Shown: positions 45,872 to 56,794, counted from the first letter of the stretch. The stretch: DNA of 64,000 bases from Kalymmatonema hyalinum WJT4-NPBG1 (GCA_019359075.1 JAHHIB010000040.1:1-64000); one strand, 5' to 3'. Program-made: numbers and translations. Notes: generated by a model from the sequence alone, not told the origin.

Positions 45872-48844
45872 TTATTGCAAATTCACTTTTTGTTGATTGT
45901 ATAGATAATAATAATGATTTTTCAAAGCCATTAATTCATCATGACTTCCTTGTTCCATTACCCTACCGCCGTCCATCACTACAATTAAGTCTGCATGTAA
46001 AATAGTATTCAGACGGTGGGTAATACAAAATACTGTACTTCCCTTAAATGCTTGCGCTACATTCAGACAAACTTGCCGTTCTGTAGGGTAATCTAAAGCG
46101 CTCGTTGCTTCGTCTAAAACTAATAATTTTGGTCTTTGTAAAACAGAACGAGCAATAGCGATTCTTTGTCTTTGTCCGCCGGAAAGTCCAGCACCTCGTT
46201 CGCCGACTCGCGTATTATAACCGTTAGGCAAGTTCATAATAAATTCGTGAGCGGCTGCAATTTTTGCAGCTTCAATTATTTCTTCTGTTGTTGCTTCGGG
46301 GTTTGTCAAAGCAATATTTTCTTGCACTGTACCGTCAAATAACAATGTCTCTTGCGGAACGACTCCAAGTTGTCGCCGTAGGGAATAAAGTTCTACTTTG
46401 GCTATATCATAACCATCAATTAAAATCCTGCCAGATTCTGGTTCGTATAGCCTCAGCAGCAACTTCATCATCGTACTTTTACCCGACCCACTTTGTCCGA
46501 CAATGCCGATAAATTTCCCAGCAGGAAAATCGAGATTGACATTGCAAAGTTGCAAGGGACCACTCCTGTGAAAGCGGAAGGAAATATTTTCATATTTGAC
46601 TTTTCCTTCAATGGCAGGTAAGGGAATGTTGTCGCGGTCTTGTTCTGCTTCTTGGAGGGTATCTACAACATCGCTTAAACGTTCCAAAGATAAGGCGGTT
46701 TCTTGGAAGCTTTGCCAAAGTTGTGCTAAGCGTAATATTGGGCTGGTAACGTAACCTGAGATAATCCTAAAGGCAATTAATTCCCCTAAAGTTAATTCTC
46801 CTTGCAGTACCAAATAAGCTCCCACCCATAAAACGAGTAAGGTACTAAGTTTGTTGAGAAAGTTACTCGTAGAATTGGCGAGAGTAGAGGCAATGACTGT
46901 TTTGAAACCAGCCGCGACATAACGAGCATAATGCTCTTGCCATGAAAAGCGCGATCGCAACTCGATATTTTGCGCTTTCACTGTTTGGATTCCGGACATG
47001 ACCTCAACTAAATAAGATTGAGTTGCAGCATTACGTTCGGCTTTGGTACGTAACTGTTTTCTGATGGTGGGAGAAGCAATAGAAGTCATGATGATAAATA
47101 TTGGAATAGTGCCTAAACCAACCAGAGTGAGTTGCCAGCTGTAAATCAGCATCACGATGATATAAACCACCGAAAATAGAGCATCTAACCCTACTGTTAA
47201 AGCAGTACCAGTGAGAAAGGAGCGGATATTTTCTAATTCATTGATGCGAGTGGCAAGTTCTCCGACGGATCGGCGTTCAAAATAGCGCAGTGGTAGCCGG
47301 AGCAAGTGGTCGATAATTTCTGACCCCAAACTGATATCAATGCGGTTGGTGGTATCAACAAATAAGTATGTTCGCAGTGTGCTAAGGACAGCTTCAAATA
47401 GCCCCGCTACTAATAGTAAAGCACCTAAAAAATGTAGAGTATTAATACTATTGTTATTAATGACTTGGTCAATAATTAACTGAATAACTAGTGGGTTTGC
47501 TAGTCCTGCCAACTGAACGAAGAAGGAAGCAACAAAAACTTCTAAAAGTACGCGGTGGTAGCGGGATAAATAGGGAAGAAACCATTGCAAACCAAAGCGC
47601 TGTTGGGGTGTTTCTTTGGTGGGAGAAAGTAGCAATACTCTCAACTGTGGATGATTGCTTTCCTCAACATCTAATCTGGCAAGCAGTTCAGCAGGTTTAC
47701 ACTGTTGGATTCCCTTGGATGGTACACCCATAACCATAAGGCGATCGCTTGCTTCATACACAACTGCATAGCTATCACCGTAACGAATCAGCGCAGGGGT
47801 GCGAATACCCGTGAGACGATCGCAGGGTACATCTACTAATTGCGCCTTGAGTCCAATGAATTCAGCCAGGTGAGCGCATAGTTGAAATGATATCGTACCG
47901 TGGCGTTTCATCTGCTCAGTTAAGATACGAGGAACCACCTCGCGACGAAACGGCATGTTCAAATATTTTGAGACCATTTGGAAACAGGCGATCGCTGAAT
48001 TTAATTGCCCCTTGCCATGAAAAAATGGATATTTTCTGATTTTTCGGTGAGTATGTGCCTTTTTTGGCTTTGGTATTGGTAATTCTTCGTCAGGTGCGTA
48101 AGGAATCTCAAGTTTGTCGATTATATCTGTATTGCTATCTAGTATTAGTAAATCCGACGCACGAACACCAATCAAACGCGCAGGACTTTTCCCTTGAACC
48201 TCAACTATGTCTTGCACATTGGTGAATTCCAAACAAGAACCACAAGAAAAGTTCTTTACAGTTCCGCCGCCACTGATAAACCAGATGCAATCACTATCCA
48301 GTTGACTCACAGGAGTTGTTCCTGGTGGAAGATAATGTACTTTCGCTCCCGTCAAAACATTTTGAGCGAGTTCTTTGAGATTTAAACTGTCTAGAGCTTG
48401 TACTTTTGGCTGTATGCTGAGAACATCAAAAATTTCCACAAAATGACAGTGATTTTTGCGAACCTTGGCAAAAGCCTGGAAGTTGAGTAAGCGTAAATAT
48501 TCCTCAGCATCTAATGTAAAACATTTGACTTCGGTAGAAGCGATCGCTGTCTCACAAGCAACCTCTCGTAACAAACTAATCTCGCCGAGAATTGCCCCCG
48601 GTTGCAGCAAATTTAACGTGTTTGGCTTTTGCGTACGGGCATCATATGCCAATAGGCGAGCTTTTCCTTCATAAATAATTGTGACTTGCTCAGGAATTCT
48701 TTCTTTATCAATAATCTTTTGACCTAAACGATAACGCAAGGGTTGAAGTTTTTGTGATAAATCAGCAAGTACTTCACTTGATAATTGGTCAAAACCCCCA
48801 ACTGTAGCAAGAAATTCTTCAAAAGTGCTTTTAGTATAAGTCAT
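45872..48844 (-). CDS. Type I secretion exporter ATPase with cNMP-like and C39-like domains (copy 2)
   Basis: 990 residues, the same domain order as copy 1 and very similar throughout, especially the membrane and ATPase parts (GQSGSGKSTMMKLLLRLYEP, LSGGQRQRIAIARSVL, LLVLDEATSALD). The cNMP-like loop again lacks the Arg (LGEISLLREVACETAIAS) and the C39-like site again has Ser for Cys (GQLNSAIACFQ). The linker before the C39-like domain is shorter and more divergent. It is the last gene of the minus-strand row, 68 bp after a glycosyltransferase gene, and converges on hlyD. It may share the HlyD adaptor with copy 1 and specialise in other cargo. Confidence 0.9.
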   Translation of the reverse strand: MTYTKSTFEEFLATVGGFDQLSSEVLADLSQKLQPLRYRLGQKIIDKERIPEQVTIIYEGKARLLAYDARTQKPNTLNLLQPGAILGEISLLREVACETAIASTEVKCFTLDAEEYLRLLNFQAFAKVRKNHCHFVEIFDVLSIQPKVQALDSLNLKELAQNVLTGAKVHYLPPGTTPVSQLDSDCIWFISGGGTVKNFSCGSCLEFTNVQDIVEVQGKSPARLIGVRASDLLILDSNTDIIDKLEIPYAPDEELPIPKPKKAHTHRKIRKYPFFHGKGQLNSAIACFQMVSKYLNMPFRREVVPRILTEQMKRHGTISFQLCAHLAEFIGLKAQLVDVPCDRLTGIRTPALIRYGDSYAVVYEASDRLMVMGVPSKGIQQCKPAELLARLDVEESNHPQLRVLLLSPTKETPQQRFGLQWFLPYLSRYHRVLLEVFVASFFVQLAGLANPLVIQLIIDQVINNNSINTLHFLGALLLVAGLFEAVLSTLRTYLFVDTTNRIDISLGSEIIDHLLRLPLRYFERRSVGELATRINELENIRSFLTGTALTVGLDALFSVVYIIVMLIYSWQLTLVGLGTIPIFIIMTSIASPTIRKQLRTKAERNAATQSYLVEVMSGIQTVKAQNIELRSRFSWQEHYARYVAAGFKTVIASTLANSTSNFLNKLSTLLVLWVGAYLVLQGELTLGELIAFRIISGYVTSPILRLAQLWQSFQETALSLERLSDVVDTLQEAEQDRDNIPLPAIEGKVKYENISFRFHRSGPLQLCNVNLDFPAGKFIGIVGQSGSGKSTMMKLLLRLYEPESGRILIDGYDIAKVELYSLRRQLGVVPQETLLFDGTVQENIALTNPEATTEEIIEAAKIAAAHEFIMNLPNGYNTRVGERGAGLSGGQRQRIAIARSVLQRPKLLVLDEATSALDYPTERQVCLNVAQAFKGSTVFCITHRLNTILHADLIVVMDGGRVMEQGSHDELMALKNHYYYLYNQQKVNLQ

Positions 48845-48912
48845 GCTAAATAGACATCTCCAGAAACTGAAGAGTGAGAAGTGGCGAATGAAGATATCAG
48901 ATCAGCTAAAGT

Positions 48913-49779
48913 TCAACTCGCTGCTAAGCCCACCTGTTTGCCAATTAAACTTAGAAATCCTGTTCCAAAGTGCTGAATTTCTAAAAAACTTGCCTGTTCT
49001 GGTGCAGTTTTATAAACTCGGAATGTCTTTATAATTCCTAAGGTTGCAGCACTTTCTAGGGGACTCACAAAGCTGGTCTCCCGGTCGAGAAAATAGGGCT
49101 GACTAGCCCAACGAGCCATCTGATTAGCATTTAAAAAGTAGCAGCCAGCGTGAGGGTTGAGGGCGCGACGAAATGTAATTGGCATCCCCATGATTTTGCC
49201 TTTGAGTTCTGGTTGCTCGTTGACATTCTGAAAAGGTGCAGTTACTCTTGGTGCTAAGTCACCATCAATGTAGGTTTTGTAGGTCAGATTGTGGGTAGAA
49301 ACTTCATAGCGATTCGGCTGAAGTAAACTTAGGTCACTTGCCTGCTGAGTAAACCAGTTTAATTTGATAAAAAACCAGGCATCATGAAGAATCAGGTCAT
49401 CTTCAAGGAAACAGTAGTAATCATATTCACCTAGGCAATCCTGCAGCACCGCTTGGCACTCAAACCCTAACAGTAGAGGTTCCGCTTGTGTGGGATAGTG
49501 CTTGTAGAAATGGGAAGGCAAAGGCAGCTGATCCAGAAGATGATTATCTTTTGTTGTACAAATAATAATGTCTAAATCGTAAGCTTGCGGTTGGTTAGCT
49601 GGGAAAGCCAGCCGCTGCCCAATGTTGATAATACTTTGAGATTTGCCAAATAGCTGATGCAAGGCAGCAAGGCTTTGACTTAATGCCAGCAGGCGAGGTT
49701 GGGGGTCTTTCCTTTGAGAGGCGTGCTTACCCTTGCTGTCAGGATTAAAAAAGTGGGCAATGGTAAAAAGAATCCGCAT
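48913..49779 (-). CDS. Glycosyltransferase-like protein
   Basis: 288 residues, soluble. A GT-A-like segment is visible: LDIIICTTKDNHLLDQLP, then YYCFLEDDLILHDAWFF with the acidic EDD that would hold a metal-bound sugar nucleotide, and late polar loops. The N-terminus MRILFTIAHFFNPDS is a Rossmann-like strand. It precedes exporter copy 2 on the same strand by 68 bp, so glycosylation of a secreted protein or a matching surface sugar is plausible. Donor and acceptor unknown. Confidence 0.65.
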   Translation of the reverse strand: MRILFTIAHFFNPDSKGKHASQRKDPQPRLLALSQSLAALHQLFGKSQSIINIGQRLAFPANQPQAYDLDIIICTTKDNHLLDQLPLPSHFYKHYPTQAEPLLLGFECQAVLQDCLGEYDYYCFLEDDLILHDAWFFIKLNWFTQQASDLSLLQPNRYEVSTHNLTYKTYIDGDLAPRVTAPFQNVNEQPELKGKIMGMPITFRRALNPHAGCYFLNANQMARWASQPYFLDRETSFVSPLESAATLGIIKTFRVYKTAPEQASFLEIQHFGTGFLSLIGKQVGLAAS

Positions 49780-50116
49780 TGACTTTACAACATTTTAAAC
49801 CTATTAGTATTCATCTGCTGCTGTCTTGAACGACAAGAGCAGCAACAGATGAAGACAAACCGTATTTTTACTGTTACTTAGGTGACCGAAGAAGCAAGGG
49901 GGAAGGGAGTAGGGAGCAGGGAGAGGAAGCAGGGGGGTTAACAGTGAACAGTTAACAGTACACAGTTACCAAAAAACCAATCAACAATTACTTCTTTTGA
50001 TAACTGATAACTGATAACTGATAACTGACCCAATCTCTCCCCCTCTCCCCGCTAGAAAGCTCCTCCGCTTCTTCATGACAACAATGTCACGCAGCCAGTC
50101 AGGGTATGGATGTGCC
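49780..50116. repeat. G-rich run and 7-bp tandem repeats
   Basis: Holds GGGGG, GGG, GGG, GGG tracts with 2-4 nt loops (49898-49921), which fit a G-quadruplex on the plus strand, then acagt-type words and four TAACTGA heptamers (50001-50028). The same heptamer run occurs near 21881. No gene seen. Confidence 0.65.
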
Positions 50117-51571
50117 TTATGAGAACAGGAAGGTCGTGTTACCTGAGTCAGTAATGTTAGTACTGATATCAGCTTGGGTAAAGGAGGTGTTGACGAGGGT
50201 GATTAACAGCCCGCCTGTGCCAAACCCTGCGTTGCCAGCCGTGCCATCTCCTACTCGAAACTGGGTATTACCGTTGACTATTCGCACATCAATTGCAGCA
50301 ATACCACCGAAGGAAAGGAAGTCTCCCCCTGCTCCTGTTGTAAATCCGTTGACTCGGTCTTGCCCATCCCCGCTTCTGTAGCGAATGGTATCACTTCCAG
50401 CACCGCCATTGAGAGTATCATTTCCCGCACCGCCAGTAAGAGTATCACTTCCGCCACCACCATTGAGAGCATCATCGCCTAAACCCCCGTCGAGATAATC
50501 ACTCCCCCCGAGACTATTGAGGACGTCGTTGCCCTCACTGCCGAAGAGGTTATCTCTGCCTGCTGTTCCATCGAGGGTATCGTTACCAGTAGTCCCTATA
50601 GTTAGACCAATGGCATCAACCGCGATCGCACCCGTGAGATCTGCTCCCACGAAGGTGGCATCGGTGAAGTTGCCTTTAGACAAGTCAGCGTTTCTCAGAT
50701 TGGCATTCGTGAAATTCGCGCCAACAGCAGACCCGTTAAAAAAGAGTCCTTGTGCATTGGCTTGTGTGAAGTTCGCTCCACTTAAATCGGTGTCATCAAA
50801 TTTGGCTCCACTCAAGTTCGTTACCGTAACGGTGCCATTGGCAGCTACAAAAGGACTAAAATCAGCACCCGTCAAAATGGCATCATCTACAAGAAAGTTG
50901 CTTAAATTAGCGCCACGAAACCTGACATTGCCCGTCTGACCTGGTTGGAGTGGGGCATCACTCAGAGAGACACCACTAAAATTAGCTAAGTCAAAGATAG
51001 AGTTTTGCAGGGTAACATCTGTGAGTTTTGCCAACCGGAAATCAGCACCTGTTGCATTGACATTAACTAGGAGAGTGGCTTCCAGGTCAGTCTCTTCCAG
51101 GGTGACATTCGCCAGTGTCGCACCCGTTAAGTCAGCTGCTTTCAGTTTCGTCTTAAATAAATCGGCTCCGGTAAGGTTAGCTCCAGCTAGGTTGGGGCGC
51201 TCAGACTGTTCACCACTAAGATTGGCTTCCCGCAGATTCGCATTAGTTAAGTTGGCATTAGACAGGTTGATCAATTTCGTGTTAATCAGCGACAGATTAG
51301 CCTGTGTGAGGTTGGCTCCGCTCAGATTAACGTTCTCCAATGTCGCCTTGAACAAATTAGCTGGTTGAGAAAAGTTGTTATTCGGGGCAAAAATGGCACC
51401 AGATGCATTAACGTTGAATAGCTTTGCTTCTTCAAAGTTAGTGCCTCTCAATCCTGTATTGACGAATATGACGTTTGTGAGGGTCGCCTTGAAAAAAGTG
51501 GAGCCATTCAAGTTTTGACCCCTAAAGTCGTTTCCCACTAGGTTCTGTTCGTTAAAGTTTAAAGCTGCCAT
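50117..51571 (-). CDS. Pentapeptide-repeat protein with C-terminal RTX repeats
   Basis: 484 residues. Residues 5-320 are pentapeptide repeats of A(D/N)LxX type ([38 protein letters not shown]), predicting a right-handed quadrilateral helix. Residues 330-420 are RTX nonapeptides ([40 protein letters not shown]) that bind calcium and fold after export. The end is a non-polar beta-type tail ending TTFLFS. No N-terminal signal, consistent with type I export. It is 43 bp downstream of the glycosyltransferase-parvulin gene and likely cotranscribed. Role unknown; a surface or sheath protein is plausible. Confidence 0.85.
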   Translation of the reverse strand: MAALNFNEQNLVGNDFRGQNLNGSTFFKATLTNVIFVNTGLRGTNFEEAKLFNVNASGAIFAPNNNFSQPANLFKATLENVNLSGANLTQANLSLINTKLINLSNANLTNANLREANLSGEQSERPNLAGANLTGADLFKTKLKAADLTGATLANVTLEETDLEATLLVNVNATGADFRLAKLTDVTLQNSIFDLANFSGVSLSDAPLQPGQTGNVRFRGANLSNFLVDDAILTGADFSPFVAANGTVTVTNLSGAKFDDTDLSGANFTQANAQGLFFNGSAVGANFTNANLRNADLSKGNFTDATFVGADLTGAIAVDAIGLTIGTTGNDTLDGTAGRDNLFGSEGNDVLNSLGGSDYLDGGLGDDALNGGGGSDTLTGGAGNDTLNGGAGSDTIRYRSGDGQDRVNGFTTGAGGDFLSFGGIAAIDVRIVNGNTQFRVGDGTAGNAGFGTGGLLITLVNTSFTQADISTNITDSGNTTFLFS

Positions 51572-51614
51572 GTTATGTACCTCAAAAAATCTAATCAGTT
51601 TAAGGGTTAAGTAT

Positions 51615-53684
51615 TTAAGCTGGTTGCACTTCCACAGTTTCTGGTGTGGCAGCTTGCTGTTGCAGTTGCTCTTTTAACCATGAGGAAAACTGCTCGTTGA
51701 GCAACCTTTGCCGCATAGATTCGTCCAGCCGCGCTGGTATAAACTTTTCTAGCCGTACAATGACCCACCAATCTCCGATGTGGGTTGGAGGCGATAGCTG
51801 ACCTGGTTGGCTGACGGCAAGGATTCGGGCTAGTCGATGATGGGGTGTACTCATTGCTACCGGACCTATTAAGCCACCAGTCTGCGCCTCTGAACCTTCG
51901 GAGTATTGCCTTGCCACTTCAGCAAAAGATTGTTCGCCTTCTAGCAGGCGGAAGTAAAGTTCTTGAGCAACATCCGCATCCCGAATGCGAATTAGGGAGT
52001 AAATAACCTGGTCAAGTTTCGGCTTCAGTTTGCGAAAGTGGGATTCTAACTTGGTACCCCAAGTGGCTTGTTTGAACTTCTCGATTCTTAGGTTGCGAGT
52101 TGCAAGGTCTAAAAATTGTGTTTCAGTCATGCCTTGCTGTTGCAACCAAGCTTGACGTTCAGCTTCTGATGTCAACTGATGCTGTTGGCATAAGTCTTGA
52201 CAACATTTGGCTTGCTCTTGGGGCGTACAGCTAACGGAGGCGATCGCGTCATCAATCACCAGTTCTTGCTGTAGCTTTGGTAGCAATTGGTACCGACTCA
52301 AAAGGGGAATAATTTCTTCAGTTCTCACCTTGTGGTTTTGAACTTGTAAGAGTGTAGGAGATATTGCTAATGAATTCTCTGTGTTTTTGTGTTTCCCATT
52401 TGACCCGTTCTTTTGAGTGATTGCTATCGGCTCTAGCTTCGTTCCCTCCCACGGGGAAACGAGTTTGCCGTTGTTGTTATCTTCCTGCTGTATCCATTGC
52501 AGATGCTGAGGTAACAACTGTGACAAGTTATAGCGCTCCAGAATTGTTTGCCTTGCCTTGGTACGGATCGAGACCATTCGTTCTGGATCATTGAGCGCTT
52601 CTTCAAGGCGATCGCATATTTCCTGGGGTGAAAAGAAGTCTACCAGCAAGCCGTTGACACCATCTTGGATCACCTCAGTCACAGGGGCAGTTTTAGAAGC
52701 TATCAGCAAACAACCTGCGGATAAAACCTCCAGCATTGACCAGGACAACACAAAGGGACGAGTTAGATAAACGTGTGCTGAAGAAGCTTGAAGAACTTGT
52801 AAGTATTCAGAATAAGGTAACCAGCCCGTGAAGTGAATTCTGCTGAGGTCGAGAGGATATTTTTCCAGCATCTGGTCTTTGTAAGTTTTGCCATCAGGCA
52901 GTTCTTTGCCGTAGGCTACCCGATTTTCTCCTACAATCACGACATGACACTGGGGTCGTCGCTCTTGAAGTAGGGCAACTGCCTCGATAAATTGCGGAAA
53001 ACCCCGGTAAGGCTCCATACCCCGTGCCACATAAGTGACGATTTCTTCTGCCTGAGAAAGGTCTAGATTGATGCGCGGGAGAACCAATTTTGCTCCTGGC
53101 TTAGGGCAAAAGAAATCAGTATCGATGCCATCATGGAGCACAGTCATCTTATTGTGGTACTCCAGGGGAAATTGCTGGCGCTGCCAATAGGTGGGAGAAA
53201 GACCGCGATCGCAACTATATAAATCTATTAAAATGGGAGCATTTTTCAGGCGAATGCGTGCTTCATCGTCAGCAGTGAGTGGTTGGGTCGGATCAAAGTC
53301 GGCATCGGAGCCATGAGCATGGTAAAACCACTCGAAATAGCACAGTAATTTGGCGTTGGGGAAAATATCTTTAATTAATAAAGTTGGACCCCAACCCGAA
53401 TGACCATAGACTACATCTGGGATAAATCCCCGTGCTTTGAGTTGCTCTGCCACGCGGTAGACGCCTTGAGCCTGAAGAACAGCGTTTTCTAACGGTCTGA
53501 CATAGTGGTGAGTTTCTGGTCGAGCCTCTCGTTTCGGGCTATAGATGACCTTGTTGACACCGGGCAAGTTTCCTTCGCGACGAGTAGTACCGAAAGCAAC
53601 TTGGTTACGGTTGTCCTTGGCAATAGCTGCAGCCAAGTGACGAAATTGGGCAGGAAAATTGGGGTGTAAAAATAAAATTCGCAT
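51615..53684 (-). CDS. Glycosyltransferase family 4 - parvulin (PpiC) fusion
   Basis: 689 residues. Residues 1-400 are a GT4-type glycosyltransferase: [43 protein letters not shown]-like [38 protein letters not shown] and [20 protein letters not shown] carrying the sugar-nucleotide site. A polar linker (about 400-450) leads to a helical part and a peptidyl-prolyl isomerase domain near 560-660 ([56 protein letters not shown]). Parvulin genes often accompany cyanobacterial type I exporters, so this enzyme may assist folding as well as sugar transfer. Both domains appear complete. Confidence 0.85.
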   Translation of the reverse strand: MRILFLHPNFPAQFRHLAAAIAKDNRNQVAFGTTRREGNLPGVNKVIYSPKREARPETHHYVRPLENAVLQAQGVYRVAEQLKARGFIPDVVYGHSGWGPTLLIKDIFPNAKLLCYFEWFYHAHGSDADFDPTQPLTADDEARIRLKNAPILIDLYSCDRGLSPTYWQRQQFPLEYHNKMTVLHDGIDTDFFCPKPGAKLVLPRINLDLSQAEEIVTYVARGMEPYRGFPQFIEAVALLQERRPQCHVVIVGENRVAYGKELPDGKTYKDQMLEKYPLDLSRIHFTGWLPYSEYLQVLQASSAHVYLTRPFVLSWSMLEVLSAGCLLIASKTAPVTEVIQDGVNGLLVDFFSPQEICDRLEEALNDPERMVSIRTKARQTILERYNLSQLLPQHLQWIQQEDNNNGKLVSPWEGTKLEPIAITQKNGSNGKHKNTENSLAISPTLLQVQNHKVRTEEIIPLLSRYQLLPKLQQELVIDDAIASVSCTPQEQAKCCQDLCQQHQLTSEAERQAWLQQQGMTETQFLDLATRNLRIEKFKQATWGTKLESHFRKLKPKLDQVIYSLIRIRDADVAQELYFRLLEGEQSFAEVARQYSEGSEAQTGGLIGPVAMSTPHHRLARILAVSQPGQLSPPTHIGDWWVIVRLEKFIPARLDESMRQRLLNEQFSSWLKEQLQQQAATPETVEVQPA

Positions 53685-54036
53685 GACTCTATTGATTAGA
53701 CTTCTTGCAGAAGCCGGGTAAAGGGAGACCAGCGCATTGCAGAGGACAGTGCCTCACCGCACAGCCCTGGCTCCTCCGTGGGAACCCCGAGTTCCCCTTT
53801 CGCCTTTAATCTTTTCCTACCTTTCCTACCTCTTGCAAAAGATACTTTTGCAAAAAGTTATTATCTGTATCCTGCTGTCCTTCTATTTGAGGACAGCAAG
53901 AGTAAAATGGAGACACAATCCGAAGAGTAGCTTACCAGGTTATCCAGACGCTGTAGCTGCTCTGTTAGGTTCGGGGCAACTTATCAAGCGTGTGCCACTC
54001 AGATTTTCCCAAGTACACCGCCTGGTTGCCCATTTC
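53685..54036. other. Spacer with one repeat end
   Basis: TAGACTTCTTGCA (53697-53709) matches the end of the element at 13208-13299. A pyrimidine-rich run follows (ctttcctacctcttgc). A plus-strand frame to 54045 (YPDAVAALLGSGQLIKRV) lacks features and looks like chance. Confidence 0.4.
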
Positions 54037-55332
54037 TTAGGATAGAAAATCTGTCTCTGTAATCTGTGCGTTAATGACGGTCGCTAGGATTTCGGTAGTT
54101 TCTGTAAGTGTGATGACAGAATTACTACCACTGGAAGTGATTGCCACCAGATCGAAATCGAAGTCTATGAAGTCTACCCCTGTCTCGAAGCCTTGGATTC
54201 TGTCGCCTTGAGGAGCAGGCACTGGTGGCTCACCAGGATCTGCTGGCTCATATCCAGTGTCTTCCAACACAAAGATGTCACTGCCAACGCCGCCAATAAG
54301 CGTGTCGCCTGCGACTTGGCCTTCAAGGTCTTCTCCGCCAAAGATGGTGTCATTTCCAGGTCCGCCTGCGATGCTATCAGCGCCGGGTCCGCCATCGAGA
54401 GAGTCATCGCCAGCTCCGCCAAGGAGGGTATCATTGCCAGCGAGAGTGTCCTCTCCACTATCACCTGTGATGGTATCGTTGCCACCTGCACCATTGAGGT
54501 TGTCAGCGCCCTCTCCACCATCAATAAAGTCACCTTCAGTGCCACCAGTGATGTTCTCTGTACCAGCTCCACCCAAGAGGGTGCTAGCGCCAGCTCCACC
54601 ATTGAGAACGTCGTTGCCGTCCCCGCCATCGAGGGTGTCAACACCGTCCCCGCCATCAAGGATGTCATCACCGCCAAAGCCAAAGAGTTGGTCATCGCCA
54701 GCACCGCCCACAAGGGAGTCATTGCCACCCCCGCTTAAGCTGTCAGCATCCCCTTCCAGGGTGTCATTGCCATCTCCGCCAACGATGGTATCAGCACCAG
54801 CCACACCCAGGGTGTCATCGCCCGAAAGGAAGTCATTGCCAGCTAAGCCATCCAGGAAGTCATTGCCAGCTCCGCCCTCAAGGGTGTCGCCCTCAGTAAC
54901 ACTGGCGCTACCAACCAGCGAGTCAGCGCCTGCATCGCCGTAGAGAACGCTCTTACCATTAGGGTTATTAGCAAATGTCAGAGTGTCATTGCCATCTCCA
55001 CCATATAGAGAATCCTCGAAGCCACCATAAAGGAAGTCAGGGCCAGCACCACCATCAAGGTAGTCTTTGCCATCGAGGGCGTCACTCTCGTTCTGCCCCC
55101 CATAGAGGGTGTCAGCACCGACTTCACCATACAGGGAGTCCTCGCCTGCATCCCCAAATAACCTATCAGCACCGTTTCCACCAAACAGAGTGTCTTTATC
55201 TTCCCCACCTCGGAGCAGGTCATTACCGCCTAAGCCCGATAGAAGGTCTTCTTTGGCAAAGCCGCGCAGCGTGTCGGCATTATTAGTACCAGTAAGGGTA
55301 TCAGACTCAGCCGTTCCATTTATGACTGCCAT
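54037..55332 (-). CDS. RTX calcium-binding protein
   Basis: 431 residues, of which about 370 are glycine- and aspartate-rich nonapeptides of the GGxGxDxLx type (LRGGEDKDTLFGGNGADRLF, DGGDGVDTLDGGDGNDVLNG). The repeats fold into calcium-loaded parallel beta-rolls outside the cell. The last 55 residues (FETGVDFIDFDFDLVAIT, then TETTEILATVINAQITETDF) would form the uncleaved type I secretion signal region. No other domain is seen, so it may be structural or an adhesin. Open frames on the opposite strand are a by-product of repetitive GC-rich codons. First gene of the minus-strand row leading to exporter copy 2. Confidence 0.85.
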   Translation of the reverse strand: MAVINGTAESDTLTGTNNADTLRGFAKEDLLSGLGGNDLLRGGEDKDTLFGGNGADRLFGDAGEDSLYGEVGADTLYGGQNESDALDGKDYLDGGAGPDFLYGGFEDSLYGGDGNDTLTFANNPNGKSVLYGDAGADSLVGSASVTEGDTLEGGAGNDFLDGLAGNDFLSGDDTLGVAGADTIVGGDGNDTLEGDADSLSGGGNDSLVGGAGDDQLFGFGGDDILDGGDGVDTLDGGDGNDVLNGGAGASTLLGGAGTENITGGTEGDFIDGGEGADNLNGAGGNDTITGDSGEDTLAGNDTLLGGAGDDSLDGGPGADSIAGGPGNDTIFGGEDLEGQVAGDTLIGGVGSDIFVLEDTGYEPADPGEPPVPAPQGDRIQGFETGVDFIDFDFDLVAITSSGSNSVITLTETTEILATVINAQITETDFLS

Positions 55333-55954
55333 AAGCTAATCCTTGTTTTCAATTTTGCTAATGAACTTGAACGTGGTAGATGCACGATACAAAGTCAGTT
55401 GTTGTAACTCTCACCACTCCCCCTCTCCCAAATTTAGGAGAGGGGTGCCAAAGGCATGGTGAGAAGATATAGCAGGAAGTTATTAAACATACTCCGTGTA
55501 ACCCCTCTGTTTTTTGCTTTGAATGAATAAAAAAGATTTTTATCCTGAACCATAAACAGAATCTAGATTAAGCGTTCGCATTCTGTTGTTTGTTATTTAA
55601 ATGCCCTTGTTGCCAAAGTACTCTCAGGTGTTTGTGGAGGTAAGTTTTAATGAGCAGCTATTTTTTCAACGCACCAGTTATGCGCATTTAACCTGATTAT
55701 CTCTGCTCGGTCTAGTACTTTCTGTCGTGTATTTCCAGTTCTTATACCAATTTGATGAATGCTTGCGACAGATCTTAATCACCTTTTTAAGGGGGATTTA
55801 GGGGGATTTTAGTATGTGTCGCATTCTTTTTTGAGATTGCTATTAAGTTTAATAGAGTTTTATCCCGAACGCAAGTCAAAAACACGGTTAAAGGAGCGTC
55901 CATATCTTAGTCACCTCGGTAGATACATTCTCCGTATTTACTTTCTTGACATAT

Positions 55955-56307
55955 AGGATTCCTATTTGATTTTTAAAAAAGCTCCAAAACGCAAATCCCG
56001 TCTGGCAAGCCATTAAGTCTCAGTATAGTTAGCAATAATCAAACTGGATTCTTATAGGAATCCAACTTGAATTTTGAAAGCATACTGAGAATAAAACCTT
56101 TATCCAGCAAGGCTTTGATCTGAAAAGTTTTCAGTAGTAAAACCGGATTCCTACATATCGGAAGCTAAATTTTCCTTAACGAGGAATTAAACACTTTTTT
56201 AGAACACTAATATTTTTAAGCTAACAAGCCACATTTGTCAATCTATTTATGTGAGCTTTAATAACACTATCTACTGATATATAAATTCCGGGTTACTATA
56301 GGAATCC
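55955..56307. promoter_or_regulatory. Four related GGATTCCTA / TAGGAATCC sites
   Basis: AGGATTCCTA at 55955-55964; an 18-bp near-palindrome GGATTCTTATAGGAATCC at 56047-56064; GGATTCCTA at 56145-56153; TATAGGAATCC at 56297-56307. Spacings are about 92, 98 and 152 bp. The repeated dyad in non-coding DNA suggests binding sites or recurrent hairpins. Confidence 0.45.
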
Positions 56308-56591
56308 TGTCTGATTTATGAACAGGATTAGCTCGATTTTATCCAATTAAGCAGCGTAAACCTTGTTATTTGGCCAAAAATTATAGTTTTTTGGCAAAAA
56401 CTTTTTCCTACATCACTATTTTTTTTGCCGAGATTAAAAAAGTCAAAGTCTAGGTTCCATAACTCACATTTTTCATCAATAAAAATTGATGTATTTGAAT
56501 TACTCCGTATTAAATTATAAGCCTTGATTTAGCGATAAAAACCGATAAAAAACAGCAATTACAAAATGTTCGAATGGAAATTACTTGAACT

Positions 56592-56627
56592 GAAAAGTAA
56601 GAAAAGTAAGAAAAGTAAGAAAAGTAG
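56592..56627. repeat. 9-bp tandem repeat (GAAAAGTAA x4)
   Basis: Three exact GAAAAGTAA units and a final GAAAAGTAG, in the AT-rich spacer. Such units can change number by slippage. Confidence 0.75.
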
Positions 56628-56794
56628 CTTGTTTAATATTGGCTATTGAAATAAAATTTCAGTTTTGTTACCTGATTTTCAGAAAAAGCGTTTAGTTGGC
56701 AGGGTAAGTACATTTAAAATGCTCTTGACAAAAGCCTGGGTCTATGCATCAAGGTAATAATCAAAATTTCTCGTTTGATTTATTTTCCAAGGGT

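Noticed and set aside
50001-50028. Tandem heptamers that could be taken for a CRISPR array
   Set aside because: Units are 7 bp with no spacers and no cas genes nearby. The same holds for 3246-3280, 19173-19212 and 21881-21907.
54174-54943. Long open frames on both strands across the RTX gene (181-228 codons)
   Set aside because: They follow from the GC-rich nonapeptide repeats, which lack stops in several frames. Their products are low-complexity Ser/Pro or Met/Leu runs.
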